From: Qipengyuania vulgaris
Lineage (GTDB): Bacteria > Pseudomonadota > Alphaproteobacteria > Sphingomonadales > Sphingomonadaceae
Direction of reading: 5' to 3'
Length of the DNA stretch: 64,000 nucleotides
Assembly (NCBI GenBank): GCA_000756795.1
Contig: CCSI01000002.1
Location: 458,998-522,997, forward strand
Below are positions 1 to 8,729 of the stretch, piece by piece; positions within the stretch are counted from its first letter, which is position 1; each line of letters begins with the position of its first letter. The position numbers and the translations under genes are program-made. The notes below the pieces were generated by a model. It did not search any database. It was not told where the DNA came from and worked only from the letters and a program-made list of their open reading frames with translations.

Positions 1-1110
1 TGCCTCGCCGACCTTCAACTCTGTTATCGCCTGTTCGACATCGAGGTCGGGATTGATGCGGAAAGTTTCGGCGGCGGCCTTGATGGCGCGCTGATCGCGC
101 GGGGTGAAGGCGCGCAGGGCATGCTGGATGCGATTGCCCAGCTGGCCGGCAATTTTCTCCGGAATGTCGATAGGGTTCTGCGTGACGAAATAGACGCCGA
201 CACCCTTGGAGCGGATGAGCCGGACGACCTGCTCGACCTTGTCTTCGAGCGCTTCGGGTGCATCGTCGAACAGGAGGTGCGCCTCGTCGAAGAAGAACAC
301 CAGTTTAGGTTTTTCGGGGTCGCCTACCTCAGGCAGTGTCTCGAATAGTTCGGCGAGCAGCCAGAGCAGGAAGGTCGCGTAGAGCTTGGGGCTGCGCATC
401 AGCTTGTCGGCGGCGAGCACGTTGATGATGCCGCGCCCCTGCTCATCGGTGGCGAGGAAGTCGTCGATTTCCAGCGCCGGTTCGCCGAAGAACATGTCCG
501 CGCCCTGGCTTTCGAAGCTCAGCAGCTGGCGCTGGATAGCACCGACACTGGCTTTGGAAACATTGCCGTATTTGCCCGACAGGTCCTTCGCATTCTCGTA
601 AGCGAAGGTCAGCATCGCCTGCAAATCGCCGAGGTCGAGCAGCAGGAGATTGTTCTCGTCGGCATAGCGGAACACGATGTTGAGCACGCCTTCCTGCGTC
701 TCGTTCAAGTCGAGCAGGCGTGCCAGCAGCAGCGGCCCCATCTCCGAGATCGTCGTGCGGATGGGAAAGCCCTTTTCGCCATACAAATCCCAGAAAACCG
801 CAGCGTTGTCGGCATAGGCATAGTCGTCCATGCCCAGTTCCTTCGCGCGGCCTTCGAGCTTGTCGGCATGCTTGAACTGGGGCGAACCGGCCATGGAGAT
901 GCCTGCCAAGTCGCCCTTCACGTCGGCGACGAACACCGGCACGCCATTTGCGGAAAAACTCTCGGCAAGGCCCTGCAGCGTCACCGTCTTGCCGGTGCCG
1001 GTCGCGCCTGCAATCAGCCCGTGGCGATTGGCCTGTTCGAGCCGAAGGTGCTGGTTCTCGCCATTCGCGCCCAGTCCAAGGAAAATCGTGCTCACATGCG
1101 CTCCCGCCAT
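1..1110 (-). CDS. HerA-like (DUF853 family) ATP-binding protein, C-terminus outside the window
   Basis: The reverse strand encodes an open frame that starts at an ATG at 1110 and runs off the left edge, so only about 370 N-terminal residues are seen. The Walker A motif GATGTGKT lies near residue 35, VFVADVKGD follows, and the Walker B-like stretch [13 protein letters not shown] lies near residue 275, with FVTQNP (sensor-like) after it. This arrangement is that of the DUF853 branch of HerA/VirB4-like P-loop ATPases, which are thought to act as DNA-translocating motors; the substrate of this branch is not established. It is divergent from pabBC, with about 90 bases between the start codons. Confidence 0.85.
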   Translation of the reverse strand, partial: MAGAHVSTIFLGLGANGENQHLRLEQANRHGLIAGATGTGKTVTLQGLAESFSANGVPVFVADVKGDLAGISMAGSPQFKHADKLEGRAKELGMDDYAYADNAAVFWDLYGEKGFPIRTTISEMGPLLLARLLDLNETQEGVLNIVFRYADENNLLLLDLGDLQAMLTFAYENAKDLSGKYGNVSKASVGAIQRQLLSFESQGADMFFGEPALEIDDFLATDEQGRGIINVLAADKLMRSPKLYATFLLWLLAELFETLPEVGDPEKPKLVFFFDEAHLLFDDAPEALEDKVEQVVRLIRSKGVGVYFVTQNPIDIPEKIAGQLGNRIQHALRAFTPRDQRAIKAAAETFRINPDLDVEQAITELKVGEA

Positions 1111-1203
1111 TGGTTCAGTCCTGCCCTGATGTGGCGCAGGGGTGGAGCCAAGGTCAAGCAATGGCTCGACTTGGAAGCACAGGGCTGTAAATGCTCATCG
1201 CAC

Positions 1204-3015
1204 ATGGCGGGCAAAACTCCCTTCGTATTGCTGGACGATGCACGGACAAGCGGTGCTGCCGACGCGCTGCTCTATGAAAATCCGCGCGAGGTGTTCGTGG
1301 CGAGGCGGCCCGAGGAGGTCGAGGCGGTGCTCGAAGCTGCCGAGGCTGCGCGGCGCAGCGGCGGCGAGCTTGCGGGCTACATCGCCTATGAAGCGGGCCT
1401 TGCGCTGGAAGAGCGGCTGGCCGGATTGGCCGCTGCGAAAACCGGCGCTGCCGGGCCGCTGGTGTGGCTGGGCCTCTTCAATGAGCCCGAGCGTATCGCC
1501 GCGAGCGACATGCCGGAGTGGCTGGCGACGCGCGCGCAGGGACCCGGAAGCGTCGGCCCGCTCGAGCCGCAGGTCTCGCCGGGAGCCTACGAGAAAGCTT
1601 TCGCCCAATTGCAGGAAGCCATCCGCGCGGGCGATATCTACCAGGCGAATTTGACACTCCCCCTCGCAGGCAATTTCAGCGGCGACCCGCTGGGGCTTTA
1701 TGCCTCGCTGAGGCCAGCGGCGCAGGCGGGCTATGGCGGGGTGATTTTCGACGGCTCACACTGGCTTCTCAGCCTGTCGCCCGAACTCTTCGTCTCGCTC
1801 AAGGGCAGCGAGGCCAAGGCCAAGCCGATGAAGGGCACGCGGCCCCGCTCGTCCGATGGCGCGCAGGACAAGGCGCTGGCCGACGAGCTGGCCTCCTCGG
1901 TCAAGGACAAGGCCGAGAACCTGATGATTGTCGATCTGATGCGCAACGACCTTGCCCGCGTGGCCGAGGCGGGCAGCGTGGCGGTTGACGAACCCTTCGC
2001 CATCGAGAGCTATCCCACCGTCCACCAGATGGTCAGCGTGGTCCGGGCCACCTTGCGCGAAGGCATGGGTGCGACCGACCTTGTGCGCGCGCTGTTCCCC
2101 TGCGGTTCCATCACCGGCGCGCCGAAAATTCGCGCGATGGAGCTCATCGACGCGGTCGAACCAAATCCGCGCGGGCCCTATTGCGGGGCCATCGGGCGTA
2201 TCGGCGCTGACGGCGATGCGGCCTTCAACGTCGCCATCCGCACCTTGCGCCTCACCGAAATCGAGAACCAGCGCGGCAAGGCTGTGCTGGGCGTGGGCGG
2301 GGCCATCGTCGCCGACAGCGAGCCGCGCACCGAATGGCGCGAGGCGCTGCTGAAAGGCGCATTTGCCAGCAAGTCCTCGCCCGAACATCGCGCGGCGCAG
2401 TTCGACCTCATCGAGACGCTGCGCTTCACGCCCGAAGAGGGCATTCCGCTGCTCGAACGCCATCTCGAACGGATGAAGGCGAGCGCGGCGGAACTTGGTT
2501 TCAGCTTCGACCGCCACGATGCGCGCAACCAGATGCACGCCTGCTGTTTCGTTCTCGACAAGCCCGCGCGCGTGCGGCTGCTGGCGGCCCGGAGCGGAGC
2601 CATCGTCCTCGAAGCGCAGGCAATGCCCGAGGCCTGGCCCGAGCCTGCGACCTGCATCATCCTGCCGCTGCCGGTCGATCCGGGCGACTGGCGGCTGCGC
2701 CACAAGACCACCGACCGCGGTTTCTACGAAGACGCGCAGGCCGTGGCCCGCCGCAACGGCGCGCATGAAGCGCTTTTCGTGCGCGAGGACGGCTTGCTGA
2801 CCGAAGGCGCAATCACCAATATCTTTGTAGAGCGGGACGGTGTATTGCTGACCCCGCCCGCCTCGCTGGGGCTTTTGCCCGGCGCGCTGCGCCAGTCGCT
2901 TATCGACGAAGGCAAGGCGCGCGAGGCCGAGCTGACCCTTGCCGATATCGAGGACGGTTTCCTCCTCGCCAATTCCCTGCGCGGCCTGATGCCTGCGCGA
3001 TTGAAAGTTTCATGA
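1204..3015 (+). CDS. pabB: Aminodeoxychorismate synthase component I fused to aminodeoxychorismate lyase (PabB-PabC)
   Basis: This 603-residue protein makes p-aminobenzoate for folate synthesis. Residues 1 to about 370 form the chorismate-binding PabB domain, with the family hallmarks GDIYQANLT, KGTRPR, ENLMIVDLMRNDL and CGSITGAPK. Residues from about 400 to the end form a class IV aminotransferase-like PabC domain, with LTEGAITNIF near its C-terminal part. The frame is open upstream to 868, but the protein alignment expected for the family begins at the ATG at 1204 (MAGKTPFVLLDD). The stop overlaps the ATG of the next gene by four bases, so translation is probably coupled. PabB-PabC fusions are known in many alphaproteobacteria. 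Confidence 0.93.
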   Translation: MAGKTPFVLLDDARTSGAADALLYENPREVFVARRPEEVEAVLEAAEAARRSGGELAGYIAYEAGLALEERLAGLAAAKTGAAGPLVWLGLFNEPERIAASDMPEWLATRAQGPGSVGPLEPQVSPGAYEKAFAQLQEAIRAGDIYQANLTLPLAGNFSGDPLGLYASLRPAAQAGYGGVIFDGSHWLLSLSPELFVSLKGSEAKAKPMKGTRPRSSDGAQDKALADELASSVKDKAENLMIVDLMRNDLARVAEAGSVAVDEPFAIESYPTVHQMVSVVRATLREGMGATDLVRALFPCGSITGAPKIRAMELIDAVEPNPRGPYCGAIGRIGADGDAAFNVAIRTLRLTEIENQRGKAVLGVGGAIVADSEPRTEWREALLKGAFASKSSPEHRAAQFDLIETLRFTPEEGIPLLERHLERMKASAAELGFSFDRHDARNQMHACCFVLDKPARVRLLAARSGAIVLEAQAMPEAWPEPATCIILPLPVDPGDWRLRHKTTDRGFYEDAQAVARRNGAHEALFVREDGLLTEGAITNIFVERDGVLLTPPASLGLLPGALRQSLIDEGKAREAELTLADIEDGFLLANSLRGLMPARLKVS

Positions 3016-3668
3016 CCCAAATTCCCATCATTTTCGAAGACGGCGAAGCACTCGTTATCGACAAGCCCGCCGGACTTCCGGTCGACCGCCCCAAGCGCGG
3101 CGGCCCGTGCCTCGAAGACCATTTCGAGCAGCTGAAACTCGGCTTCCAGCGCGCGCCGCACCCAGTGCACCGGCTCGATACCGACACCAGCGGTTGCCTG
3201 CTGCTGGCGCGCAATCCAAAGGCGCTCAAACGCTTTGCCAAGGCCTTCGAGGAGCGGCTGGTCGAGAAACGCTATCTCGGCGTCCTTGCCGGTATTCCGC
3301 AAGGCGAGGAGGGCACAATCGAGCTCTCGCTTTCGAAGATCAGCAGCGCGGGCAGGGGCTGGCGCATGATCGCCGCAAAGAAGGGCAAGCCCTCGGTCAC
3401 CCACTGGCGCAAGCTGATGGAGCATGACGGCAAGGCGCTGGTCGAATTTCGTCCGGAAACCGGCCGCACGCACCAGATTCGCATTCACTGCGAGGCGGGC
3501 CTCGGCCTGCCGTTGCTGGGCGACCCGGTTTACGGCAATGGAAAGGGAGCGCCGCGCACCATGCTTCACGCAGCTGGTCTCACGGTCCCGCGCGAGAAGA
3601 AGCTCGCTATTGAGGCCGCCGCGCCGCTGCCGCAGGATTTCGCGCGCCTCGGCTTCACGGATGGGTAG
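3012..3668 (+). CDS. RluA-family RNA pseudouridine synthase
   Basis: The 218-residue protein carries the RluA-family catalytic motif HRLDTDTSG near residue 54, with the conserved Asp that attacks uridine, plus the N-terminal IDKPAGLPV and the C-terminal GRTHQIRIH motifs. There is no N-terminal S4 domain, which places it with the short, single-domain members such as RluA/TruC-like enzymes. The exact rRNA or tRNA target cannot be told from sequence alone. It starts inside the pabBC stop (ATGA) and its own stop overlaps the arfB start, so the three genes form one tight operon. Confidence 0.9.
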   Translation: MTQIPIIFEDGEALVIDKPAGLPVDRPKRGGPCLEDHFEQLKLGFQRAPHPVHRLDTDTSGCLLLARNPKALKRFAKAFEERLVEKRYLGVLAGIPQGEEGTIELSLSKISSAGRGWRMIAAKKGKPSVTHWRKLMEHDGKALVEFRPETGRTHQIRIHCEAGLGLPLLGDPVYGNGKGAPRTMLHAAGLTVPREKKLAIEAAAPLPQDFARLGFTDG

Positions 3669-4065
3669 GATTGCCGACCGCGCGCTGGAAATTGCCGAGG
3701 AGAAATTCATCGCCTCCTCCGGCCCCGGCGGGCAGAATGTGAACAAGGTCGCCACCGCGGTGCAGCTGCGGGTCGATGTGTTCCAGCTTGGCATGCCGCC
3801 CGAAGCCTTTGAGCGTCTGAAGGAAATCGCGGGTAGCAAGTTCACCAAGGCAGGCGAGATCGTCCTGACGGCAAATGAATACCGCACGCAGGAGCAGAAC
3901 CGCGAAGCCGCGCGCGAACGTCTGGTGACACTGCTCGGCGAGGCACTGACCCCGCCCAAGAAGCGCAAGAAAAGCCGCGTAAACCGCGTGGGCAAGGTTA
4001 AACGCCTCAAGGCCAAGAAGGCGCGTGGTGAAGTGAAGGCCAACCGCGGCAAGGTCGATTGGTAG
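3661..4065 (+). CDS. arfB: Alternative ribosome-rescue factor ArfB (class I peptide-release-factor domain)
   Basis: This 134-residue protein has the GGQ tripeptide in SSGPGGQNVNKVAT near residue 25, which hydrolyses peptidyl-tRNA on the ribosome. It also has a lysine/arginine-rich C-terminal tail (KKRKKSRVNR onward), the part that enters the empty mRNA channel of stalled ribosomes in ArfB/YaeJ. Its length matches that family and it lacks the codon-recognition domains of RF1/RF2. The ATG at 3661 overlaps the end of the pseudouridine synthase gene by eight bases, and the frame upstream of this ATG is the shadow of that gene. Confidence 0.92.
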   Translation: MGRIADRALEIAEEKFIASSGPGGQNVNKVATAVQLRVDVFQLGMPPEAFERLKEIAGSKFTKAGEIVLTANEYRTQEQNREAARERLVTLLGEALTPPKKRKKSRVNRVGKVKRLKAKKARGEVKANRGKVDW

Positions 4066-4104
4066 CGCTTACGGCGCTTGACTTTTCCCCGTGAATCACC
4101 CAAT

Positions 4105-4150
4105 GGGCGCGCCGGAACGGCGGTGCTACGCGCGCCGCCCTTATTTTTTC
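4105..4150 (+). terminator. Likely rho-independent terminator after arfB
   Basis: A GC-rich imperfect hairpin (GGGCGCGC pairing with GCGCGCCGCCC, one bulge) is followed by a T-rich run TTATTTTTT. It lies 40 bases after the arfB stop and before rpmG, so it probably separates the pabBC operon from the ribosomal protein gene. Confidence 0.6.
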
Positions 4151-4191
4151 GGCCGAATTCGGCCCTTCAGAAAGATCTTTAGGAACACGCC

Positions 4192-4359
4192 ATGGCGAAG
4201 CCCGCAACCGTCAAGATCAAGCTCGTCTCGACCGCCGACACGGGCTTCTACTACGTGACGAAGAAGAATCCGCGCAACCACACCGAAAAGTTCGTCTTCA
4301 AGAAGTACGACCCGGTGGCGCGCAAGCACGTCGAATTCAAGGAAGCCAAGATCAAGTAA
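4192..4359 (+). CDS. rpmG: 50S ribosomal protein L33
   Basis: This 55-residue basic protein begins [19 protein letters not shown] and contains [10 protein letters not shown] and [13 protein letters not shown], the usual L33 sequence of alphaproteobacteria. It has the usual length and lacks the zinc-binding Cys pairs of the C+ form. AGGAACACGCC precedes the ATG as a ribosome binding site. It is monocistronic here, between a likely terminator and the LolA-like gene. Confidence 0.97.
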   Translation: MAKPATVKIKLVSTADTGFYYVTKKNPRNHTEKFVFKKYDPVARKHVEFKEAKIK

Positions 4360-4460
4360 TCCTGGCGGGGCGGCGGCTCGTTTCGTCGCTCCATTAGCTG
4401 AACCTCGGGAACGCCATTGGTTCAGTGACAGTTCAATGCTCCAAGTGTAATTCCAGGAGC

Positions 4461-5123
4461 ATGAGCACCTTGTCTATCTTCAAGAATCGCCCCGTCGCAT
4501 CGGCCCTCGCACTCGCGATGGCCGTCGGCGTCCCCGCGTCTTTCTACGCCGCCCCGGCCCCAGTCGAGGCGGCCGCTGGCGACCTCGATCAGGCCGTCGC
4601 TGCCCTGCGCGGCATTTCCACCATGAAGGCGGATTTCGTCCAGACCGACCGTAACGGCCAGGCCGTTTCGGGCACGATGACGCTGAAGCGCCCCGGCAAG
4701 ATCCGTTTCGAGTACGAAAAGGGCGTGCCGCTCCTCGTCGTCTCGAACGGCAAGTCGATGTACATGATCGACTACGAGGTGAACCAGGTCCAGCGCTGGC
4801 CGATCAGCAATTCGCCGCTCGGCGCGCTGCTCGATCCGAGCCGCGACGTGAAAAAATACGGCCGCCTCATTCCCACCAGTCACGACGACGTGGTGAGCAT
4901 CGAGGTGCGCGATCCCAAGCGTCCGGAATTCGGCGTCATCACCCTCATTTTTGCCCGCGACGCCTCGGCCCCCGGCGGCCTCCGCCTCACGCACTGGGTG
5001 GCGCTCGATTCGCAGAATCACCGCACCACGGTTCGCCTCAGCAACAACCGTTACGGGGTAACGGTCGCTGACAGCGCGTTCAGGTTCCGTGACCCACGCC
5101 GTTCGTCCCGTCGCCCGGGATAA
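4461..5123 (+). CDS. lolA: LolA-like outer-membrane lipoprotein carrier protein
   Basis: This 220-residue protein has an N-terminal signal peptide (hydrophobic segment about residues 12 to 35, alanine-rich cleavage region) followed by the LolA fold signature: a repeated amphipathic pattern including MKADFVQTDRNGQAVSG and LKRPGKIRFEYEKG. LolA shuttles lipoproteins through the periplasm from LolCDE to the outer membrane. I chose the ATG at 4461 because it is preceded by AGGAGC and starts the signal peptide; the frame is open 36 bases further upstream. The C-terminal end is basic (RRSSRRPG). Confidence 0.85.
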   Translation: MSTLSIFKNRPVASALALAMAVGVPASFYAAPAPVEAAAGDLDQAVAALRGISTMKADFVQTDRNGQAVSGTMTLKRPGKIRFEYEKGVPLLVVSNGKSMYMIDYEVNQVQRWPISNSPLGALLDPSRDVKKYGRLIPTSHDDVVSIEVRDPKRPEFGVITLIFARDASAPGGLRLTHWVALDSQNHRTTVRLSNNRYGVTVADSAFRFRDPRRSSRRPG

Positions 5124-5140
5124 ACGTTTCGGCGACGAAC

Positions 5141-5340
5141 CGTTTGGCTAGTGCGATTCGCTGAAGGCGAATGTTCATTGAGCAGCAAGCCAAACGCGCC
5201 TAAAAATAGGGCTATCGAGACGGCGGTCGGCAATTTCCCCCCTGTTGATTGACTGACCCAAGAAGTCGCTCGGTATCCAAGCGTGACGAACGCTCACAAG
5301 GAACCCTCAAGCCAATGCCCCCGGCTTGAGGGTTTTTTGT
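5141..5340 (+). ncRNA. Candidate structured noncoding transcript ending in an intrinsic terminator
   Basis: The 393 bases between lolA and xth hold no credible gene. A hairpin at 5141-5196 is closed by nine perfect pairs (CGTTTGGCT with AGCCAAACG) and has an inner six-pair stem (ATTCGC with GCGAAT). About 105 bases later there is a perfect terminator on the same strand. No coding gene ends shortly before that terminator, because lolA stops 178 bases upstream. A small RNA is therefore plausible, but a long lolA 3' untranslated region is the alternative. I cannot assign it to a known RNA family. Confidence 0.35.
5302..5338 (+). terminator. Strong rho-independent terminator
   Basis: A perfect 12-pair stem (AACCCTCAAGCC at 5302-5313 with GGCTTGAGGGTT at 5323-5334) is followed by a run of T ending at 5338. 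It ends transcription on the + strand from lolA or from the candidate small RNA. Confidence 0.85.
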
Positions 5341-5366
5341 ATGGGGGTGTTGGAGTTTTCGTATTG

Positions 5367-5452
5367 CGAACCCGCCTCCGCGGGTTCGTCCTCGCTAGAC
5401 GTGCAGCAAGCTGCACCCGCTGCGGGCGGGCGGTCGCCCTTTGACTGCCGTG
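5367..5452. repeat. REP-like intergenic element with two perfect hairpins
   Basis: Two perfect hairpins lie back to back: CGAACCCGC/GCGGGTTCG at 5367-5388 and GTGCAGC/GCTGCAC at 5401-5416. A GC-rich tail ends in TTTGACTGCCGTG at 5440-5452. The same 13-base tail, again after a hairpin, occurs at 20449-20461, so both may be copies of one dispersed family. Most of the stretch before xth is this element. Confidence 0.5.
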
Positions 5453-5516
5453 ACCAAGCGTCGACAATCCCGACTCATCCCTAGACCGCTGCGCTCATGG
5501 CCCCTATCTCCCGCGC

Positions 5517-6308
5517 ATGGTTTCTGTCGCTACTTGGAACATCAATTCCGTTCGCCTCCGCATGCCCATCGTCGAGCGTTTCCTGAAGGAGACCTCGCCC
5601 GACGTGCTCTGCCTGCAGGAAATCAAGTGCCAAGAGCACCAGTTCCCCTACGAGGCCTTCAAGGCGCTGGGATACGAGCATGTCGCCGTGCATGGTCAGA
5701 AAGGCTATCACGGCGTGGCCACCGTCAGCCGCCTTCCCTTGCGCGAATTTTCGCGTCACGATTGGCAGGACAATGGGGAGGCGCGGCATGTGGGTGTGGA
5801 GCTGCCCGAGCATGACGGGATGATTATCGAGAACGTCTATGTCCCCGCCGGCGGCGACGAGCCCGACCGCGAAGTAAATGTGAAATTTGGCCAGAAGCTC
5901 GATTTCCTCGAGCGCATGACGCGCTGGGCCGATACCATCGACCGCCCGACGCTAATCGTCGGTGATTTCAACATCGCACCGCTGGAAAGCGATGTGTGGA
6001 ACCACAAGCAGCTGCTGAAAGTCGTTAGCCACACACCCATCGAGGTCGAGAGCCTGCAGCGCTTCATGGATGCGCATGGCTGGTCGGACATCGGGCGCGA
6101 GCACATCAAGGCGCCCGAGCGCTATTACAGCTGGTGGAGCTACCGCGCGAAGGACTGGAAAGCGAACGACCGCGGCCGCCGTCTCGACCACATGTGGGCG
6201 AGCCCCGAGCTGGCGAAACAGGCGAGTGCCCATTCAGTCCATGAATATGCGCGCGACTGGGAAAAGCCGTCGGACCACGTACCGCTGGTAACGGAGTTCG
6301 ACATCTGA
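5517..6308 (+). CDS. xth: Exodeoxyribonuclease III
   Basis: The 263-residue protein has the exonuclease-endonuclease-phosphatase fold of the XthA/ExoA family: TWNINSVR at the N-terminus, CLQEIKCQ with the metal-binding Glu near residue 35, VYVPAGGD, VGDFNIAP with the catalytic Asp/Asn near residue 150, LDHMWAS and the C-terminal SDHVPLV with the catalytic His. Such enzymes cleave DNA 5' to abasic sites and trim 3' blocked ends in base excision repair. Its length is typical. Confidence 0.95.
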   Translation: MVSVATWNINSVRLRMPIVERFLKETSPDVLCLQEIKCQEHQFPYEAFKALGYEHVAVHGQKGYHGVATVSRLPLREFSRHDWQDNGEARHVGVELPEHDGMIIENVYVPAGGDEPDREVNVKFGQKLDFLERMTRWADTIDRPTLIVGDFNIAPLESDVWNHKQLLKVVSHTPIEVESLQRFMDAHGWSDIGREHIKAPERYYSWWSYRAKDWKANDRGRRLDHMWASPELAKQASAHSVHEYARDWEKPSDHVPLVTEFDI

Positions 6309-6343
6309 GCGGGCCGTCCCCTTCACGGCGCGCGGCGCTGGCG

Positions 6344-7366
6344 GTGGACGCATTGCGCCACGGCTGGCCGCTCGCCATCGAGGGCGCGCCGCTGCTGCAG
6401 CCGGTGGAGACGGCGTTTTCCGAGGTTTCGGGCGAGGCCATGCTGGTGTCTGCCAGCCGCGCCGCCACGCTCAAACTCGCCAATCAGCGCGAGGCGGCCG
6501 TGCCGCGCCAGCCGGTACTTATGCGCGGGGCGGAGGTTTTCGATTTGCCCGCCGCGCTGGCGGTCGCCGACCCGGCGCTCGATTTGCAAAGCCCGCTCAA
6601 GGGGCCGTTCAAGGCACTTGAGCTCGAATGGGAAGAGCAGGCGCGTGCAGCGCTCGAACTGGCGCGTATCGCGGGTATTCTCCCTGCTTTCCTCGTCGCC
6701 CCCGAGGGCGCGGATGAAGCTGCCTCACTCAAGGCGAGCGATATGGAGGCCTTCACCGACCCAGCGCGCTTGCGCATTGCAACACGCGCGAAGCTGCCGG
6801 TCGCGGCAGCAGAGGGCGCGCGCATCGTCGCCTTCCGCAGCCCCGACGACACGCGCGAGCACGTGGCGCTCGTTATCGGCAAGGAAGATGCCGCCAGCCC
6901 TCCCCTGGTGCGCCTGCATTCCGAATGCCTGACCGGCGACATCCTCGGCAGCCTCAAATGCGATTGCGGTCCGCAGCTCGATGCGGCGCTCCACGCGATG
7001 GCGGAAGAGGCGGAGAAGGGCGGCTGGGGAGTGCTGCTCTACATGCGACAGGAAGGGCGCGGCATCGGCCTCGTCAACAAGCTGCGCGCCTATCGCTTGC
7101 AGGACCAGGGCTTCGACACGGTGGATGCCAATACGCGGCTCGGCCTGCCCGATGAAGCGCGTGATTTCCCCACCGCCGCGCGTATGCTCGATTTGCTCGG
7201 TGTGCAGGAGATCCGGCTGATGACGAACAATCCCGCCAAGGTCGACGCGCTCGAGGCGACCGGGGTGAGCGTCGCCGAACGTGTACCCCATTCGCTTCCC
7301 GACAATCCGCATAATGCGCGCTACCTAGCGACCAAGCGCGACCGGGCGGGGCACATCCTCCCATGA
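6344..7366 (+). CDS. ribA: GTP cyclohydrolase II with a divergent N-terminal extension
   Basis: Residues about 175 to 340 are a clear RibA domain: HSECLTGDILGSLKCDCG carries the three zinc-binding cysteines, MRQEGRGIGL the catalytic region, and MTNNPAKV the C-terminal signature. It opens GTP to start riboflavin synthesis. The first 150 residues do not carry recognisable DHBP synthase (RibB) catalytic motifs, so the usual RibBA fusion may be degenerate here. The start is uncertain: the GTG at 6344 is the first standard start in frame, yet similarity-like sequence (SRRAALAVDALRHGW) continues upstream as far as the xth stop, without an ATG, GTG or TTG. The 3' end overlaps the acetyltransferase gene by four bases. 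Confidence 0.9.
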   Translation: MDALRHGWPLAIEGAPLLQPVETAFSEVSGEAMLVSASRAATLKLANQREAAVPRQPVLMRGAEVFDLPAALAVADPALDLQSPLKGPFKALELEWEEQARAALELARIAGILPAFLVAPEGADEAASLKASDMEAFTDPARLRIATRAKLPVAAAEGARIVAFRSPDDTREHVALVIGKEDAASPPLVRLHSECLTGDILGSLKCDCGPQLDAALHAMAEEAEKGGWGVLLYMRQEGRGIGLVNKLRAYRLQDQGFDTVDANTRLGLPDEARDFPTAARMLDLLGVQEIRLMTNNPAKVDALEATGVSVAERVPHSLPDNPHNARYLATKRDRAGHILP

Positions 7367-7863
7367 GCGCGCTGACCATCCGTCCCGAGAAGCCCTCGGA
7401 CCACGCGCAGATCGGCGTCGTCACGGATGCCGCTTTCGCCGAGGTCGACCACAGCGACGGGAGCGAAGTGCAAATCGTCGAGAGACTGCGCGCCCATGGT
7501 GACCTGACGCTATCGCTGGTGGCCGAAGACGGAGAATGCATCCTCGGCCACGTCGCCGTCTCGCCAGTCACGATTTCGGACGGCAGCACCGGCTGGTACG
7601 GCCTCGGCCCCATCAGCGTGTTGCCTGCTCACCAGCGCGAAGGCGTCGGATTGCGCCTTATGCAGCGCGCGATTGCCGATATGCGCGAAATGGGCGCGAA
7701 GGGCATCGTGCTCTTGGGCGAGCCTGCCTATTACAGCCGCTTCGGCTTCGAGCACGACCCTGAGCTTTCCTATCCGGGACCGCCCGCAGAGTATTTCCAG
7801 CGCTTGGTGATGGGCGGCGATGCGCCCAGCGGGACAGTGACCTACTCCCCCGCCTTCGGCTGA
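7363..7863 (+). CDS. GNAT-family N-acetyltransferase
   Basis: This 166-residue protein matches the YhbS-like GNAT pattern: acetyl-CoA pyrophosphate loop region PAHQREGVGLRLMQRAI near residue 90, and the following GLGPISVLP and VLLGEPAYYSRFGFE, the latter being frequent in this subgroup. The acceptor substrate is unknown. It is translationally coupled to ribA (ATGA overlap). Its last 22 bases overlap the end of psd on the other strand. Confidence 0.85.
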   Translation: MSALTIRPEKPSDHAQIGVVTDAAFAEVDHSDGSEVQIVERLRAHGDLTLSLVAEDGECILGHVAVSPVTISDGSTGWYGLGPISVLPAHQREGVGLRLMQRAIADMREMGAKGIVLLGEPAYYSRFGFEHDPELSYPGPPAEYFQRLVMGGDAPSGTVTYSPAFG

Positions 7864-8702
7864 AGCCGCTTGCCGATGGCCTGTCCCATGCGGACGGCAT
7901 CGCCAGACTTCAAACTCTCGTCCCACGCGACCCGACCGGGCTCGAACAACAGCACCACGGTCGATCCGAGGATGAAGCGACCCATCTCGTCGCCCGCGGC
8001 CAAGTCATGCGCGCCTGGGTCGAAACTCTCGCGCACCAGCTTGGGATGATGAGTCTCGACGAGGCCCGACCACACGGTCTCGATACCGGCGACAATCATC
8101 GCGCCGACCATGACGCTGGCGAAGACCCCGTCGGGGCCGGTGAACAGGCAGGCAAGCCGCTCGTTGCGTGCGAACAGCCCGTCGACATTCTCCGCCGTCA
8201 CCTGATTCACCGAGAACAGCTCGCCGGGCACATAGGTAGTGGAAGCGAGCGAGCCCGCTGCCGGCATGTGGACGCGGTGGTAGTCGCGCGGGGATAGGTA
8301 AATGGTGGCGAACTGGCCGCCCTCGAAGCGTTTCGCCGTCTCGCTATTCCCGCCAAGCAATTGCGCTGCCGTAAAGTGCCGCCCCTTGGCCTGGAAAATT
8401 CGGCCTTCCTCGATAGTGCCAATCTGGCTCACCGCGCCGTCGGCGGGGCTGAGGATGTGCGTCGAGGCATCAGCCAGCGGCCGCATCCCGGGCTTCAGTT
8501 CGCGCGTGAAGAAGTCGTTGAAGCTCTTGTATTCCTCGATGCCGCGCGCGGCTTCGCTCATGTCGACATCATAGGCATCGATGAAGCGGCGGATGAGCAG
8601 GTCCTTGAGGAAAGGAACCTCGGACGAGGCAATCTTCCCAGCCCCACGCGAGACGAGATGATGCGGCAGGGCATGCTGGAGCCAGATGAAGGGCGTTGTC
8701 AT
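7842..8702 (-). CDS. psd: Phosphatidylserine decarboxylase proenzyme
   Basis: This 286-residue protein converts phosphatidylserine to phosphatidylethanolamine at the inner membrane. It has the PSD-specific motifs YKSFNDFFTRELKPG, LSPADGAV, YLSPRDYHRVHMP and, near residue 250, the LGST motif (FILGSTVVLLF), where self-cleavage before the Ser produces the pyruvoyl cofactor. Its length fits the long bacterial form. AAGGACTT lies 10 bases ahead of the ATG. Confidence 0.96.
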   Translation of the reverse strand: MTTPFIWLQHALPHHLVSRGAGKIASSEVPFLKDLLIRRFIDAYDVDMSEAARGIEEYKSFNDFFTRELKPGMRPLADASTHILSPADGAVSQIGTIEEGRIFQAKGRHFTAAQLLGGNSETAKRFEGGQFATIYLSPRDYHRVHMPAAGSLASTTYVPGELFSVNQVTAENVDGLFARNERLACLFTGPDGVFASVMVGAMIVAGIETVWSGLVETHHPKLVRESFDPGAHDLAAGDEMGRFILGSTVVLLFEPGRVAWDESLKSGDAVRMGQAIGKRLQPKAGE

Positions 8703-8729
8703 GAGAAAAGTCCTTAGTGGCAGCGCGCC

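Noticed and set aside
1756..2766. Open frame of 336 codons antisense to pabBC
   Set aside because: It is the reverse reading of conserved PabB motifs; no supporting start or domain.
5141..5340. 6S RNA or SRP RNA identity for the structured transcript
   Set aside because: The conserved bubble of 6S RNA and the GGUC/AGGAAGC core of SRP RNA were not found, so the family is left open.
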